Below, one piece after another: positions 35,653 through 47,445 of a stretch of 64,000 bases of DNA. Each line of letters begins with the position of its first letter. Position 1 is the stretch's first letter. The notes beneath the pieces are model-generated. The model saw only the letters and a list, made by a program, of their open reading frames with translations. It had not been told where the DNA came from and ran no database searches. The stretch comes from Cotesia glomerata (taxonomy: Eukaryota > Arthropoda > Insecta > Hymenoptera > Braconidae): positions 2,542,001-2,606,000 of the forward strand of contig NC_058166.1 of assembly GCF_020080835.1 (NCBI RefSeq), given 5' to 3'. The position numbers and the translations under genes are program-made.

Positions 35653-36607
35653 GTGGTGATGATGAAGGCGATGCAGCTACCGGGCACTGGCTACGCTCAC
35701 AATCAACTCGAAGCGTCAATACAATAAGAAACTCGGCATTAAAAGTCGTGAGACTAGTGAGGGACCACCCGGGTTCAATGATACGGAGAGATGATTTATT
35801 TGCAAGCAACTTTTTAAGACGAGTCTCTCTCTTTCTCTCTCTCATCTGCTTTGCGAGGATTGGCTGGTAGTTATCCGAATCTTGTATGCACAAAGTAAGT
35901 AAATATCCTACGGTAGCTATTGTGTTACTGACCACACAGAGATTATCTACGTTTTAAATTCAATCACAAGGGTTTCGGCTTTAATAAATGGGAGGACGGT
36001 CTATTGTAATTGTTTTGATTATTATCCATCCGGTGAATAGGCTTCCGGTGGACGTTTTACATTCACAAGACACTCAACTGTTTTTATCATCAATCGAACT
36101 TTATTCTTTTTTAAATCGTTTTGCTGGATTGTTTTTCAGTCCAAAGGGTTCAGTACTCCAAGAACACTTGGTACTTATTTGTTCACGCTATTCTTAGAAG
36201 TGAGAACTAATTTTGCACTTTTTTTTTGTGATATGGAAAAATTTCTCACAGAAAAATTAAATATAAAGTAGTTATACATGAAAAACATTGATAATATTAT
36301 AAGACGATGAATTAATGCATTTTAAGATAGAATCCATACTCAAAAAATAACTTTTTTGGAGAAAAATGTTACTGAACTAAGAAAATTTGTAGAAAACCGA
36401 TTTTATTAGTTTAAAAATTTTTCGTTCGCTTCAAAATTTGTTTACAATTGATTCAAAAGTCTTGAACTGTATACAATTTTTAAGATTTTTTTTTCTATGC
36501 AATGGATAATTTACTTACAAAAAATTTACGATAGTAAAAAAACTAGTTTATTTTAATTGATTTTAAAAAATTCTGAGTCTAAAAAAAAGACGAAGTTTAG
36601 TAATTTT
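35074..36607. other. Unique DNA, no gene recognised
   Basis: Mixed composition, with a GAT trinucleotide repeat at about 35617-35652. The Ser-rich and Ile-rich minus frames (35505-35935) are produced by that microsatellite. The plus frame at 35988-36197 has no domain. Confidence 0.4.
35617..35652. repeat. (GAT)n microsatellite
   Basis: About twelve GAT units, followed by a degraded GGTGGTGATGATG tail. Confidence 0.9.
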
Positions 36608-36788
36608 TTTACACGCTTTTTATTAGCTTCACTTGTATGTTTGTAACCGACTCATTTGGACTTGATTTTGACCCACTTCAAACGGCCAGATTTCGTTTAA
36701 ACTTCGTAGACTGATGACAATACACTAATTTGATAAGATTATTCCATTATTCAATTTGCAGAATAAGATTTGTTAGTTTATATAACTC

Positions 36789-37229
36789 TTCTAACCCGTT
36801 ATCACCTATTCGGTCATTTTTATGCTAGTATAAATCTAATTTCAAGTGGATGGAAATTTCCATCTTCACTAACGATTTGGGACAATTCGTCTTCGGATAG
36901 TTAGGTCGATGGGTAACCATCGAACTTGAACACTAGTTAGCTGGTGAATGCTAGTATCTGTTCGACTATATGTTAAGTATTAACGATGGATTTTTTTCAA
37001 AAAGTTGCCCTTTATTCTCAGTAGCTTTCCATCGTTAATACTTAACATATAGTCGAACAGATACTAGCATTCACCAGCTAACTAGTGTTCAAGTTCGATG
37101 GTTACCCATCGACCTAACTATCCGAAGACGAATTGTCTCAAATCGTTAGTGAAGATGGAAATTTCCATCCACTTGAAATTAGATTTATACTAGCATAAAA
37201 ATGACCGAATAGGTAATAAAGGGTTAGAA
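36789..37229. repeat. Nearly perfect inverted repeat, 202-bp arms
   Basis: The arms 36789-36990 and 37028-37229 align without net gaps around a 37-bp loop. I count three mismatches. Ends are TTCTAACCC and GGGTTAGAA. Target sequence AGTTTATATAACT is present before the left arm and again about 35 bp beyond the right arm, so a target duplication of about 13 bp with extra sequence is possible. No copy elsewhere in the window. Confidence 0.9.
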
Positions 37230-37330
37230 GAATTATAATAAATCACGGTTGATAAAATTAATAAAAAGTTTATATAACTTTCATCTAGTCGATAAGGCAG
37301 AAATTGATGTTAATTATAATTTCCAATCAT

Positions 37331-38175
37331 CCACAGATTCGGTAGAATCTGGCGCCAAGTTCCGTTCAAATCTGCTGTAAACGGAGCGCCAGACTACCGA
37401 CTGTGTTTACTGTAAGCAGAACGGTATTTTGAGGTTGCAAAATTTTATTTAATTCTACGGTACTTTTTTTTCCTAAATTGTATATTATAACAGTAATTCA
37501 TACTTTATTTGACTGTTATTAATTAATTATATTCACTTATAACAATTAATCTACTTGAAATTATTGAATTTAATCAGCACGAACTATAGCAACGCAAAAA
37601 TTTCGATCCTGACTTTTTTTCGATGGGCAAAGTGATCTGCCACAGACTAAATAATTTGAGAATGCATAGTAATCCTTCATTAGATGGGAAACTACAGTTA
37701 AAAAAATATATTTCACAGCTTGCATCTACACCCGCCAGGGTGCGCTGGAATTATTTTTACATAAACTGTAGCTTCAAGAGGATAGTTTGCTATAAAAAAT
37801 GCAGCCAACGCGAGATTTAAGTTGGTACTAATTGTAAATTTTTATTATAATTACAAAAAATACTAAAATCTTAATTTAAAAATTAAAAAAAAAGTTTGGA
37901 ACGTATTTAGTGTGCGCGGTTGCAAAATTTTAAAAAATTGAAATACACAATGACGCACACCAAGTACGTTCCAAAATTTTTTTCTTAATTTTTAAATTTA
38001 TAACAAAATTTTTTTTAATTTCCGAAAATCATAAACAATCATATCGGTTACTTGGATTTTTTAATTTTTTTATTTTATATATTTTTGTAAAGAAAAAAAC
38101 AAATTTTTTTTTCTTAATAGTCTTATGAACGTGGACTTGGCGCGATTTTTTTACAGTGAAACTGTTTTTGTTCGG
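37331..38175 (+). mobile_element. Family A element, copy 6 (foldback shortened)
   Basis: CCACAGATTCGGTAGAATC to TTTTTGTTCGG, with AT on both sides. The empty site CCAATCATTATCTTTAACC is known from other family B copies. The inner foldback arm is largely deleted at about 37868, giving 845 bp in place of about 1050. Confidence 0.9.
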
Positions 38176-38640
38176 ATTATCTTTAACCAATTTATCTAAT
38201 ATTAACAAATTTTCGAATACCAAAGAGAATTTTAATTCAACAAAATAAGCAAGAATTCAAATTTACAATTTTTGAGGAAAGAGAAAATAGAAAATAAATT
38301 TTAATAAATTTGAATTAAGTATAGTGTAAAAAATCTTAATAAATATAAATTAATAATCGTGTAAATAAGAAAAAAATGTATTTTATTGTAAAAAAAGCGT
38401 GGGGTGCTTTTTAAGATACTATCGAAATTATAATCCTTCTACTCATATCTGTCAATAAAATGTTTATAACCATTGACAACATTCACTCCACGCTTTTACA
38501 ATAAAATACATTTTTTTATTTACACTATTATTAATTTTCATTTATTAAAATTTTTACATTATTCTTAATTCAAATTTATTTTCTATTTTTTAGTTTGGTT
38601 TGCTATAAAATCGTGTTTTTAGTTTTTTCAAACTCCTATT

Positions 38641-39739
38641 TATTAATGTTCAATTTAATACACATCTTTTATATAATATATATTTTTAAAATATGATTAT
38701 GATTTTCATGCATGTTTTTCAGAATTAAGAATTTTTCCGACTTGTCACGCAACAAATCCGAAACCCCATAACCCAGAATAACAATACCAATAATTAGTAT
38801 GAAAAATTCTTTGTGCAGAGACCTTGAAGTAAATAAGCCCGATAGCAATAACAAAGTCTGACTAATGACATGTGTGTATTTCCCATGATGCCCGTCCGAA
38901 GATCACCGGGTATAGAAGGAAGGGATCCGATCGCACACTTGCGGATGATTATATGCTATCGGCATCTGACAATACCACCAATTCTTTTATACGTCTTTAT
39001 TCTTCTCCCTTTTAAAGGTCCCCCTCCAGCCCGCCTCTGGAGATGCCTCGCATTCATTCCTTTTTTTCGTTGACCTTTTTTGCCTCCACACATCCCCCCT
39101 CCGTATGAAGGGATATGCATTATACATCATACATATAGTTTGCGCCACCCGCAACGGGTGTGTCTGGATATAGATGAATGGCTTCACCTTCTAGAACGAA
39201 TAAATATATATGGATATGGATATGTATTTATTTATATGTGATGGCTATGGTATATATTGAGCTATCAATGAATGCTCGACATAATAACCCACAGGTTTTT
39301 GGCCCTTTGATCTCACCGCGGTTAAATATTCATGTCCTCTGATTGAATGCGATATGATTTTTTGGGTGAGGGCTCAAAGCAGTGATATATTTCAGTTTTT
39401 TTTTTATTTTGATACGTATTATCGCGGCAGTTAAAATTTTATGGTTTTTATGTAGTATTTTTAATTGAAAATATATGTGATAAGATTAAATTAAAAAAAA
39501 AAAATTATTTATGCTGAAAAAAAATATCGGATCTTATAAAATTAGAAAGGTAAATTTTTAAAGACTCAACTCACAAGATTAACGAAAAAATTATAGAACT
39601 TTCATTATAATTGTATTAAAATTGTTTCAATCTTTCTACACGTTTGCGCAATTTTGAAAGATAAATTAAGATTTGTAATAAAAAACCATCTTTTGGATTT
39701 TTATCCACACAAGTTAGTTATAGTAAATAACGCCTATTT
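38641..39739. other. GC-richer unique segment, no gene recognised
   Basis: 38870-39190 stands out as GC-richer (CCCCCTCCAGCCCGCCTCTGG near 39020). Open frames on both strands overlap each other there and have no recognisable domain. AT-rich beyond 39360. Confidence 0.35.
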
Positions 39740-42555
39740 ATAATTATTAATGATCGTAACTCACAGAAATCAAAAAAATTTTTAATGGCGATAGAATCAA
39801 AAAAGTGTAATCATCGTTACGAAAATTTACTATAAAAATATTTTAAGAAATTATAAATCTGCACTAGTGACAACCACTATCAGCTTATCTTAATTGAAAT
39901 TTACGGAAAATATTTTTAATAAGAGGAAATCAATGAAGTAACGAAGCTGATAACATTAAAAAAAATGTTTATTTCTAAATTTAAAATAAAACAGTAATAG
40001 TCATAGAAAAAATAATGAAATATTGACAAGAGTGGAATAATTATTTAATCCTCTTGTTAAAGATGGATACGTAAATTCAAATGCATTAGCTGTAATATTT
40101 GCTTTAATAATTTTGAAGGTCTAAAATAACTTTTCACCAGAATTAATTTGAAAAATTCACACTATTTATGAACTAATAAAGCCGACTGCCCATGTTTGAG
40201 TAATTTTTGAAGCTATAGCAACTATTAAATAAATCCAATAAATTAAAATGAAAAGAAAAAATTACTATCTCATTGGTGAAATATCAAATAATTTATAACC
40301 AATGTGTATTACTTTCACTACGCTCAAGTGAAGTTTTTTACTTTTCTTTTCGGTCATTTTTCAAATAATGAGCCAATCACAATTGAGAAACTGTTAAGCA
40401 TAGACTGATCCAGTTGCAAAAAGGAAAACAAAACTTTAGAAACTCTAGTATTTTAATTATCAGACAATACTCCCGTATATTAACGTTAATAGTGCAAATT
40501 CCAATATATTCATAATAAATTTATATCGTACTTATGAAGAAATTCGAAATGACTTTCATGATCTGGTGATGTATTCAAATAATCGAGAGCGCAAAATTTT
40601 ATGAATAACTTAAAACTATTGTAAAATAGTCACTGGTTTATTGTAAGTGACAATAATTAATAATGAAATTTGTTAATTTCTTGCATTAAAAAACATAATT
40701 AATCATTTAAAGATTTTCCAACTAACATTATCGAATGGAACTTTTAATGGTACTTAATTACTTGATTTACCAATCTTCAAGTGGAAACTTTGGAGAGCGT
40801 TTCGCCACCTAGCGGCCATCGCGGAACTATTTGTTGAATAAATTATTATTTTCACTGCAATGGTTTATGGATTAATTTTAGAATTTTGTAATAATTGTAA
40901 TTCCTATTAATTCAATGAGAAAAAATATTTTTCTATTCAATAATTGAAGATTTATAGCTTAAAAATTAGAAATTAAGATTGTGATGAAAAAAAACTTTAT
41001 CTAAAAGCTCGGTACAAAATAATTTTGGTGATTCTTTTACTCGCTGATTTTAGTGAGAGCTTGTCCCATACATATACATATACGTATTTAAAAACAATTG
41101 AATTTTCCAGTTGTGACCCGATGGAACTTGAAAGAGGACAACTTGACTCTGAAAAATATTGATTATTGATAATACATCATAACCCTTACTCGCATGGGTG
41201 ACACCCTATAATATCGATCACGAGCAAAGGGACTAGTAAATTTGTACGAAACTTCAGTACACGAGTTAGTTAGTTAAATAAAATTACGCCAATTATCATT
41301 ATTACCAATTATAACTCATAAAAATGAAAAGAATTTTTACTAAACATAGAATAAAAAAAATATAATTGTCACAAAAATTTGCTACAAAAATAGTTTAGGA
41401 AATTGTAAATCTGCATTTACGATAGCTATTGGGTACTTAAGTTAAATAAAATCTACCGCCAATTTTTAAAATGGAAAAAATCAATTGTTATTGAGCTTAT
41501 ACCAACTAAAAAAAAAAAAAATCTGACAGAGAAAATTCCGTACAAAATTTCGATTTTTTAAATTGAAGATAAAATAGTAATAGCGATGAAAAAAAGAATG
41601 AAACATTGCAAGAATTTAAGTAATCATTTAATACTCTTCACGATAAATAGATAAATTCACATGTATTAGCGAATAATTTACTTCAATGATTTTGAAGCTC
41701 GAAGATGATCTTACATTATAATTCATTGGAGAAGTTTTTATTATCCATAAACGAATAAATCAGACCATCAAAAAAAAAAAATTTCAAAGTTATCACTTCT
41801 AAAATTAATACAATAAATTAAAATGATAATAAAAATAAAGCTAATTTGTAAAATATCAAATAATTTATACCTATTGTGTGTTACTTCCACTACGCGCAGG
41901 TAAAATTTGTTACTTTTGCTTTCGGTCAGTTGTAAAATAATGAAACAATACTAATTTTAATAACTCTAATTTCTAGATAAAATTTATTTCTTATAATTAT
42001 CTAAACAAAAGGCCCAATGAAAACAAAATTGTGCAAAACCCATTAAATTCATGGTAAATTTATATCGCATTAATAAAAAAATATGCAAGGACTTCCTTGA
42101 TCTGGAGGAAGTGAATTGTTCAAGTAAGGAGCACAAAACTGAATCGATGCTTTAAAACAGTTATGAAATAGTCACTTGTGTATTGTAAGTAAAAATAATT
42201 CTTGTTGAAATTTGTTAATATTTGAATCAAAGATAATAATTAATAATTCGAAGATTTTTCAATTAAAATATTCAAAGAGAACTTCAAATGGTACTTAATA
42301 ACTTGATTTGCCAATCTTCAAGTGGAAACTTTAGATAACGCTTCGCCACCTAGCGGCCGTCGAGGAACTAATTGTTGAATAAATTATTATTTCACTGCCA
42401 TGGTTCATGGATTAACTTTAGAATTTGTAATAATTGTAATTCCTATTAGTTCAATGAGAAAAAATATTTTTTTCTCCTCCCTAGGCCAAAAGTTCGAACT
42501 TTTTTCTATTTAAACCAGGAAAAAAGCGGCACTTTTTTCTATCGGGAAAAAAGTT

Positions 42556-42567
42556 TGCGCATGCGCA
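42556..42567. promoter_or_regulatory. NRF1-like palindrome upstream of the recombinase gene
   Basis: TGCGCATGCGCA, a match to the conserved animal NRF1 consensus, lies about 160 bp upstream of the start codon in an otherwise CpG-poor region. Inferred promoter element. Confidence 0.4.
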
Positions 42568-42724
42568 CTAGTATCTGCTTATGCCACGCTCGTATACAAG
42601 ACCGTGATTTTAGCTATTACGTTTCTAACCTTTTTTCCCATTATTATATTCGTACTTCGTGTTGTTAATCGTGGTGGTGCAATAAATAACAGTGACTAAA
42701 TAATTTTTTAAATATTAATTAAAA

Positions 42725-44503
42725 ATGAGTTCTTCTGATAGCTCGGTTTCAAATGATGATGAAAATATGGATATTGATCAAGAAGCTCAAGCAATAACTC
42801 AAGAATTAGTTGCCAAAAAATCAACACCGGCATATCATCTTTGCTATCAAAATTTTTTAAAATGGAAAACACAAAAAAACATAAACGACATATCAGAAAA
42901 CGTGTTGCTCGTTTATTTCAGTGAATTATCGAAAACGTTAAAACCATCTACGCTGTGGAGTAGATGGTCAATGTTAAAAACCGAGTTTAACCTCAATCAT
43001 TCGATTGACATTAATAAATTCCACAGACTAAAAACTTTCATGAAAAATAACAACAAAGGGTTTCGTCCAAAAAAATCTCAGGTTTTTTCACTATCTCAGA
43101 TCAAAAAATTTCTCGTTGACGCTTCCGACGATATTTATTTGGCTATGAAGGTAAGTTAAGAAATAATTCACAAAAAAATATCTAAGTAATATTAAAATAA
43201 TGATATATAATTCAAGATATTGACCGCGACTTGTGAACTATAAATAAATAAAAATTTTGCTTTATTAAATAATGTCTTTTGTTAAATTGCACAGTACTTT
43301 CTTAAATAGTTAACATTTTTAAAGATATAAGCTCATCTCGATGTTACACTCATCAAAGAGTTTTTATTTGAGTACCACATGTAGCTTTTTATATATTTTC
43401 ATATATACATATATATATGAATATAAAAAATATATGAAAAATTGATGTGTGTACTCAAATAAAAGGTCTTGATGAGTGTAATATCTGAGTGAGCTTTCAT
43501 CTTTAAAAATGTCAATAGTTAACAAGAAATAAGATCATTTCTTAATTATGTGTCTAGAGATAGAGCATTTTCGAATGCAGCCTAAATACTTATCATGATA
43601 AATTAACTATCGATGAGAATGATATGAAACCTTGAAAAGGCGCAAATTCAAGTAAAGACCTTGTAGAAGCTACAAAATAAAGATGATTATCGTTAACATA
43701 AAATTCTCTCCGTGTGTAAATTATTTACAATTTTTTTATATACAAATAAATATATACTAAGATTATTTTTATTACAGGTGATACTCATTTTTGGATTTTG
43801 CGGGGCATTAAGATCGGGTGAATATTGTTCAATCAAAACTCAAGATGTTGAAGACACTGGAACTCAATTCATTGTTACGATTCGAGACACAAAAAATTAT
43901 TATCCTCGTTCGTTCGTCATCATGAATGAATACAGCGATAAAGTTCGTCAATACGTAGCTTTACGACCAGAAAACTCGAACACTGACAGATTTTTTATAC
44001 TGTACGACAAAGGGGCATGCAAACGGCAATCAATTGGTAAAAATACAATAACAGAAATACCAAAAAAAATTGCTGAGTTTTTAAAATTGCCAAATGCCTC
44101 AAGCTACACCGGACATAGCTTCAGACGTACCTCAGCAACGCTACTTGCAAATGCTGGCGCAAATCTCACAACTCTTAAACAGCATGGTGGTTGGAGATCA
44201 AGTTCCGTTGCTGAAGGGTACATTGAAAACTCGTTATATAACAAAACAAAAATATTCAATCATATTGTAAATTCAGAAAATACATTATTTACAATCCAGA
44301 ATCATTCCATGGACACGACAACAGAAACTTCAAAGCAAGATGAATCGAGACCTTCAACTTCAACTTCTTCTCAACCTCCTGAACCGCTAGCTACGACGAA
44401 GCATTCGTGCAAAGAAAATATTGCACCGCAAAACAAACACGAATCACATCAATCATTAACGAACTATCAAAATGAACTACGAGCTGTAAATGACATCATA
44501 TAG
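42725..44503 (+). CDS. Crypton-type tyrosine recombinase, two exons
   Basis: Exon 1 is 42725-43150 (142 codons, ending AAG before GTAAGT) and exon 2 is 43778-44503 (after TTTTTATTACAG). The splice is phase 0 and joins the fold exactly before the catalytic domain. The N-terminal half is an acidic tail plus a helical core-binding domain (about 30-140). The catalytic domain has all expected residues: R154 in GALRSGE, K181 in DTKNYY, H255 and R258 in GHSFRRTSA, W281 in QHGGW, and nucleophile Y290 in AEGYIE. The W to Y spacing of nine residues equals that of the H to Y spacing in XerD. Predicted length to the stop is 383 residues. The start is the first ATG after a run of stops. This family cuts and rejoins DNA through a phosphotyrosine and moves Crypton elements. 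The C-terminal tail after residue 315 is Ser/Thr/Asn-rich and low complexity. Confidence 0.85.
43151..43777 (+). other. Intron of the recombinase gene, carrying a family M repeat
   Basis: Donor AAG|GTAAGT, acceptor with a T-rich tract and ACAG. From about 43320 to 43640 it contains sequence shared with 63330-64000: AAAGATATAAGCTCATC, an inverted TGAGTAC/GTACTCA pair around a TA-rich centre, and GCAGCCTAAATACTTATCAT. So much of the intron is a later insertion. Confidence 0.75.
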
Positions 44504-44737
44504 GACGAGGATTTCGATAATGGAGAGTCTAACAATAAATTTTCTTCGGTACCAAGTTTAAATTCTAATTCACAAGCTGCAAGTCATTCAAAAAAACTAT
44601 CAGCACGAGCAAGAGACAAAACTTCTAACAAATCAGCTTCAGCTACAGAATTTGTAGAAGACCTTAACACGGACTGTCCAGCAGTAAATATTAAAAAGTG
44701 CAAGATTAGAAATCTTACTATTAACTACACCAAATAA
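44504..44737 (+). pseudogene. In-frame continuation of the recombinase ORF beyond TAG
   Basis: After the TAG at 44501-44503 the same frame stays open for 77 sense codons to TAA at 44735-44737. It codes a Ser/Asn/Lys-rich tail ending NIKKCKIRNLTINYTK. Chance openness of this length is unlikely in DNA this AT-rich. Either the TAG is a recent nonsense mutation in the C-terminal tail or it is read through. All catalytic residues lie before it. Confidence 0.6.
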
Positions 44738-45127
44738 TATTATAATAATTATTATACTATTGCAATTATTATTATAATTACTTATTGAAATTACTAATTT
44801 TATTGATAATGACGCTATAAACTAAGTAAATTGGATAAATTTTCATTATTATTATCAATATTATTAATTTCAGAATTAAACTTGAGTGCATAAAATAAAT
44901 TATTTAAAAATATTTTTAAATTTAAAAACTTTTATTTTGAGTGGGGATCTCCCCTCCCCCTTAACCTCCGCCGGGGCTGCGCCCGAACCCCTTTCTTGTT
45001 CTTGAACTCACAAGAAAATAAAATTTATTATTTATATCCTGTCATTGCTCCGCCTAACCTACCTTTAGTATGTCAATTTTCGATATTTAATTACATTAAT
45101 TACGAACTTTTGGCCTGGTAGAAGAAA

Positions 45128-45262
45128 AATAGTATGTGCACCACGGGAAAATAGTAACACATTCTCTCCCGCGTGTTTGCCACCCTCGCCTTCGGCTCGG
45201 GTGGCAATTTCACACGCGGGAGAGAATGTGCTACTTTTTTCCCTAGGGGCACAATGTACTAT
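45128..45262. repeat. GC-rich terminal hairpin of the recombinase element
   Basis: Perfect 19-bp arms CACATTCTCTCCCGCGTGT (45158-45176) and its complement (45212-45230), with inner arms GCCACCC/GGGTGGC and a short CGCCTTCGGCTCG loop. Weaker outer pairing (AGTATGTGCACC with GGGGCACAATGTACT) extends nearly to the element end. Possibly a recombinase recognition structure or a separate foldback. Confidence 0.75.
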
Positions 45263-45263
45263 T

Positions 45264-47445
45264 CTATTTAATAATTGAAGATCTATAGCTTCAACATTAG
45301 AAATTAAGATTGTGATGGAAAGAAGCGTTTGTAAAATATTAAATATTTCATAGTCAATGGATGTTTTTTCCATTACACTCAAGTGAATTTTTTTCTTTTC
45401 CTTTTGGTCAGTTTTAAAATTATAAGTCAAAAACAATTTTGAAATTATCAATCGTTGACTTATCTAGTTGCAATAAAAGAACAGAACTTTAGAAACTTTA
45501 GTATTTTAATTACCAGAAAGAATTTCATTATCATCGAAATAAAAATAGTGCAGATCGCACTGAATTCATCACAAATTTATATCGCACTTATGAAAAACTA
45601 CGGAATTACTTCCATGATCTTAATAGTGAAGTGTTTGAATAGTCAGGAGAACAAATTTTGATAAATAATTTTAAACTATTGTAAAATAGTCACTGGTGTA
45701 TTGTAAGTAGCAATAATTTTTGTTAAAATTTGAAAACATTTGCATTAAAAAAAATAATAGATAATTTATCTATTTTTCAACTAAAATTATCGAATGGAAC
45801 TTTAAATGGTACTTAATAACTTAATTTACCAATCTTCAAGTGGAAACTTTAGATAACGCTTCGCCACCTAGCGGCTGTCGCGGAACTAATTGTTGAATAA
45901 ATTATTATTTTCACTGCCATGGTTCATGGATTAACTTTAGAATTTGTAATAATTGTAATTCCTATTAGTTCAATAAGAAAAAATAATTTTCTATTTAATA
46001 ATTAAAGATCTATAGCTTCAACATTAGAAATTAAGATTGTGATGGAAAGAAGCGTTTGTAAAATATTAAATATTTCATACTCAATGGGTGTTTTTTCCAC
46101 TACACTCAAGTGAATTTTTTTCTTTTCCTTTTGGTCAGTTTTAAAATTATAAGTCAAAAACAATTTTGAAATTATCAATCGTTGACTTATCTGGTTGCAA
46201 TAAAAGAACAGAACTTTAGAAACTTTAGTATTTTAATTACCAGAAAGAATTTCATTATCATCGAAATAAAAATAGTGCAGATCGCACTGAATTCATCACA
46301 AATTTATATCGCACTTATGAAAAACTACGGAATTACTTCCATGATCTTAATAGTGAAGTGTTTGAATAGTCAGGAGAACAAATTTTGATAAATAATTTTA
46401 AACTATTGTAAAATAGTCACTGGTGTATTGTAAGTAGCAATAATTTTTGTTAAAATTTGAAAACATTTGCATTAAAAAAAATAATAGATAATTCAACTAT
46501 TTTTCAACTAAAATTATCGAATGGAACTTTAAATGGTACTTAATAACTTAATTTACCAATCTTCAAGTGGAAACTTTAGATAACGCTTCGCCACCTCGCG
46601 GCTGTCGCGGAACTAATTGTTGAATAAATTATTATTTTCACTGCCATGGTTCATGGATTAACTTTAGAATTTGTAATAATTGTAATTCCTATTAGTTCAA
46701 TGAGAAAAAATATTTTTCCATTTAATAATTGAAGATTTATAGCTTCAACATTAGAAATTAAGATTGTGATGGAAAGAAGCGTTTGTAAAATATTAAATAT
46801 TTTATACTCAATGGGTGTTTTTTTCACTACACTCAAGTAAATTTTTTTCTTTTCCTTTTGGTCAGTTTTAAAATTATAAGTCAAAAACAATTTTGAAACT
46901 ATCAATCGTTGACTTATCTAGTTGCAATAAAAGAATAGAACTTTAGAAACTTTAGTATTTTAATTACCAGAAAGAATTTCATTATCATCGAAATAAAAAT
47001 AGTGCAGATCGCACTGAATTCATCACAAATTTATATCGCACTTATGAAAAACTACGGAATTACTTCCATGATCTTAATAGTGAAGTGTTTAAATAGTCAG
47101 GAGAACAAATTTTGATAAATAATTTTAAACTATTGTAAAATAGTCACTGGTGTATTGTAAGTAACAATAATTTTTGTTAAAATTTGAAAACATTTGCATT
47201 AAAAAAAATAATAAATGATTCAAATATTTTTCAACTAAAATTATCGAATGGAACTTTAAATGGTACTTAATAACTTGATTTACCAATCTTCAAGTGGAAA
47301 CTTTAGATAACGCTTCGCCACCTAGCGGCCGTCGCGGAACTAATTGTTGAATAAATTATTATTTTCACTGCAATGATTTATGGATTAACTTTAGAATTTT
47401 GTAATAATTGTAATTCCTATTAGTTCAATGAGAAAAAATATTTTT
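45264..47445 (+). repeat. Three near-identical 727-bp tandem units
   Basis: Units at 45264-45990, 45991-46717 and 46718-47445. The first two encode an identical 68-codon chance frame at 727-bp spacing. They are much more alike than other units of the array, so this part was amplified recently. Confidence 0.9.

Larger units (their letters stand above)
36608..38640. repeat. Family B copy 4, interrupted by a hairpin element and family A
   Basis: Starts ACACGCTTTTTATTAGCTTC. The body is interrupted at about 36788 by a 441-bp inverted repeat, and again at 37331-38175 by family A. It resumes with TTATCTTTAACCAATTTATC and ends with the AAAAGCGTGGGGTGC palindrome region and AGTTTGGTTTGCTATAAAA. Confidence 0.8.
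42472..45263 (+). mobile_element. Crypton-like tyrosine-recombinase element
   Basis: The boundaries come from the array. The left junction lies 129 bp after its CGCCACC core, as in intact units, and the unit continues at 45264, so about 2.79 kb was inserted. CCCTAGG lies just inside both ends (about 42479 and 45241). No long terminal inverted repeat. TATT occurs at both junctions, compatible with crossover at a short site, as in Cryptons. It contains a promoter-like region, the two-exon gene, a poly(A) signal AATAAA at 44894-44899, a GC-rich block (CCTCCGCCGGGGCTGCGCCC) and a terminal hairpin. Confidence 0.75.

Noticed and set aside
35505..35935. Poly-Ile and poly-Ser minus-strand proteins
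   Set aside because: Produced by the GAT microsatellite at 35617-35652.
42725..44503. Retroviral-type or DIRS element encoding the tyrosine recombinase
   Set aside because: No reverse transcriptase, RNase H or split direct repeats are present within the delimited 2.8 kb. A Crypton-type element fits better.
45065..46905. Identical small ORFs at 45455 and 46182 as a duplicated gene
   Set aside because: They lie in the 727-bp satellite unit. The third unit loses the frame, composition is AT-driven and there are no motifs.
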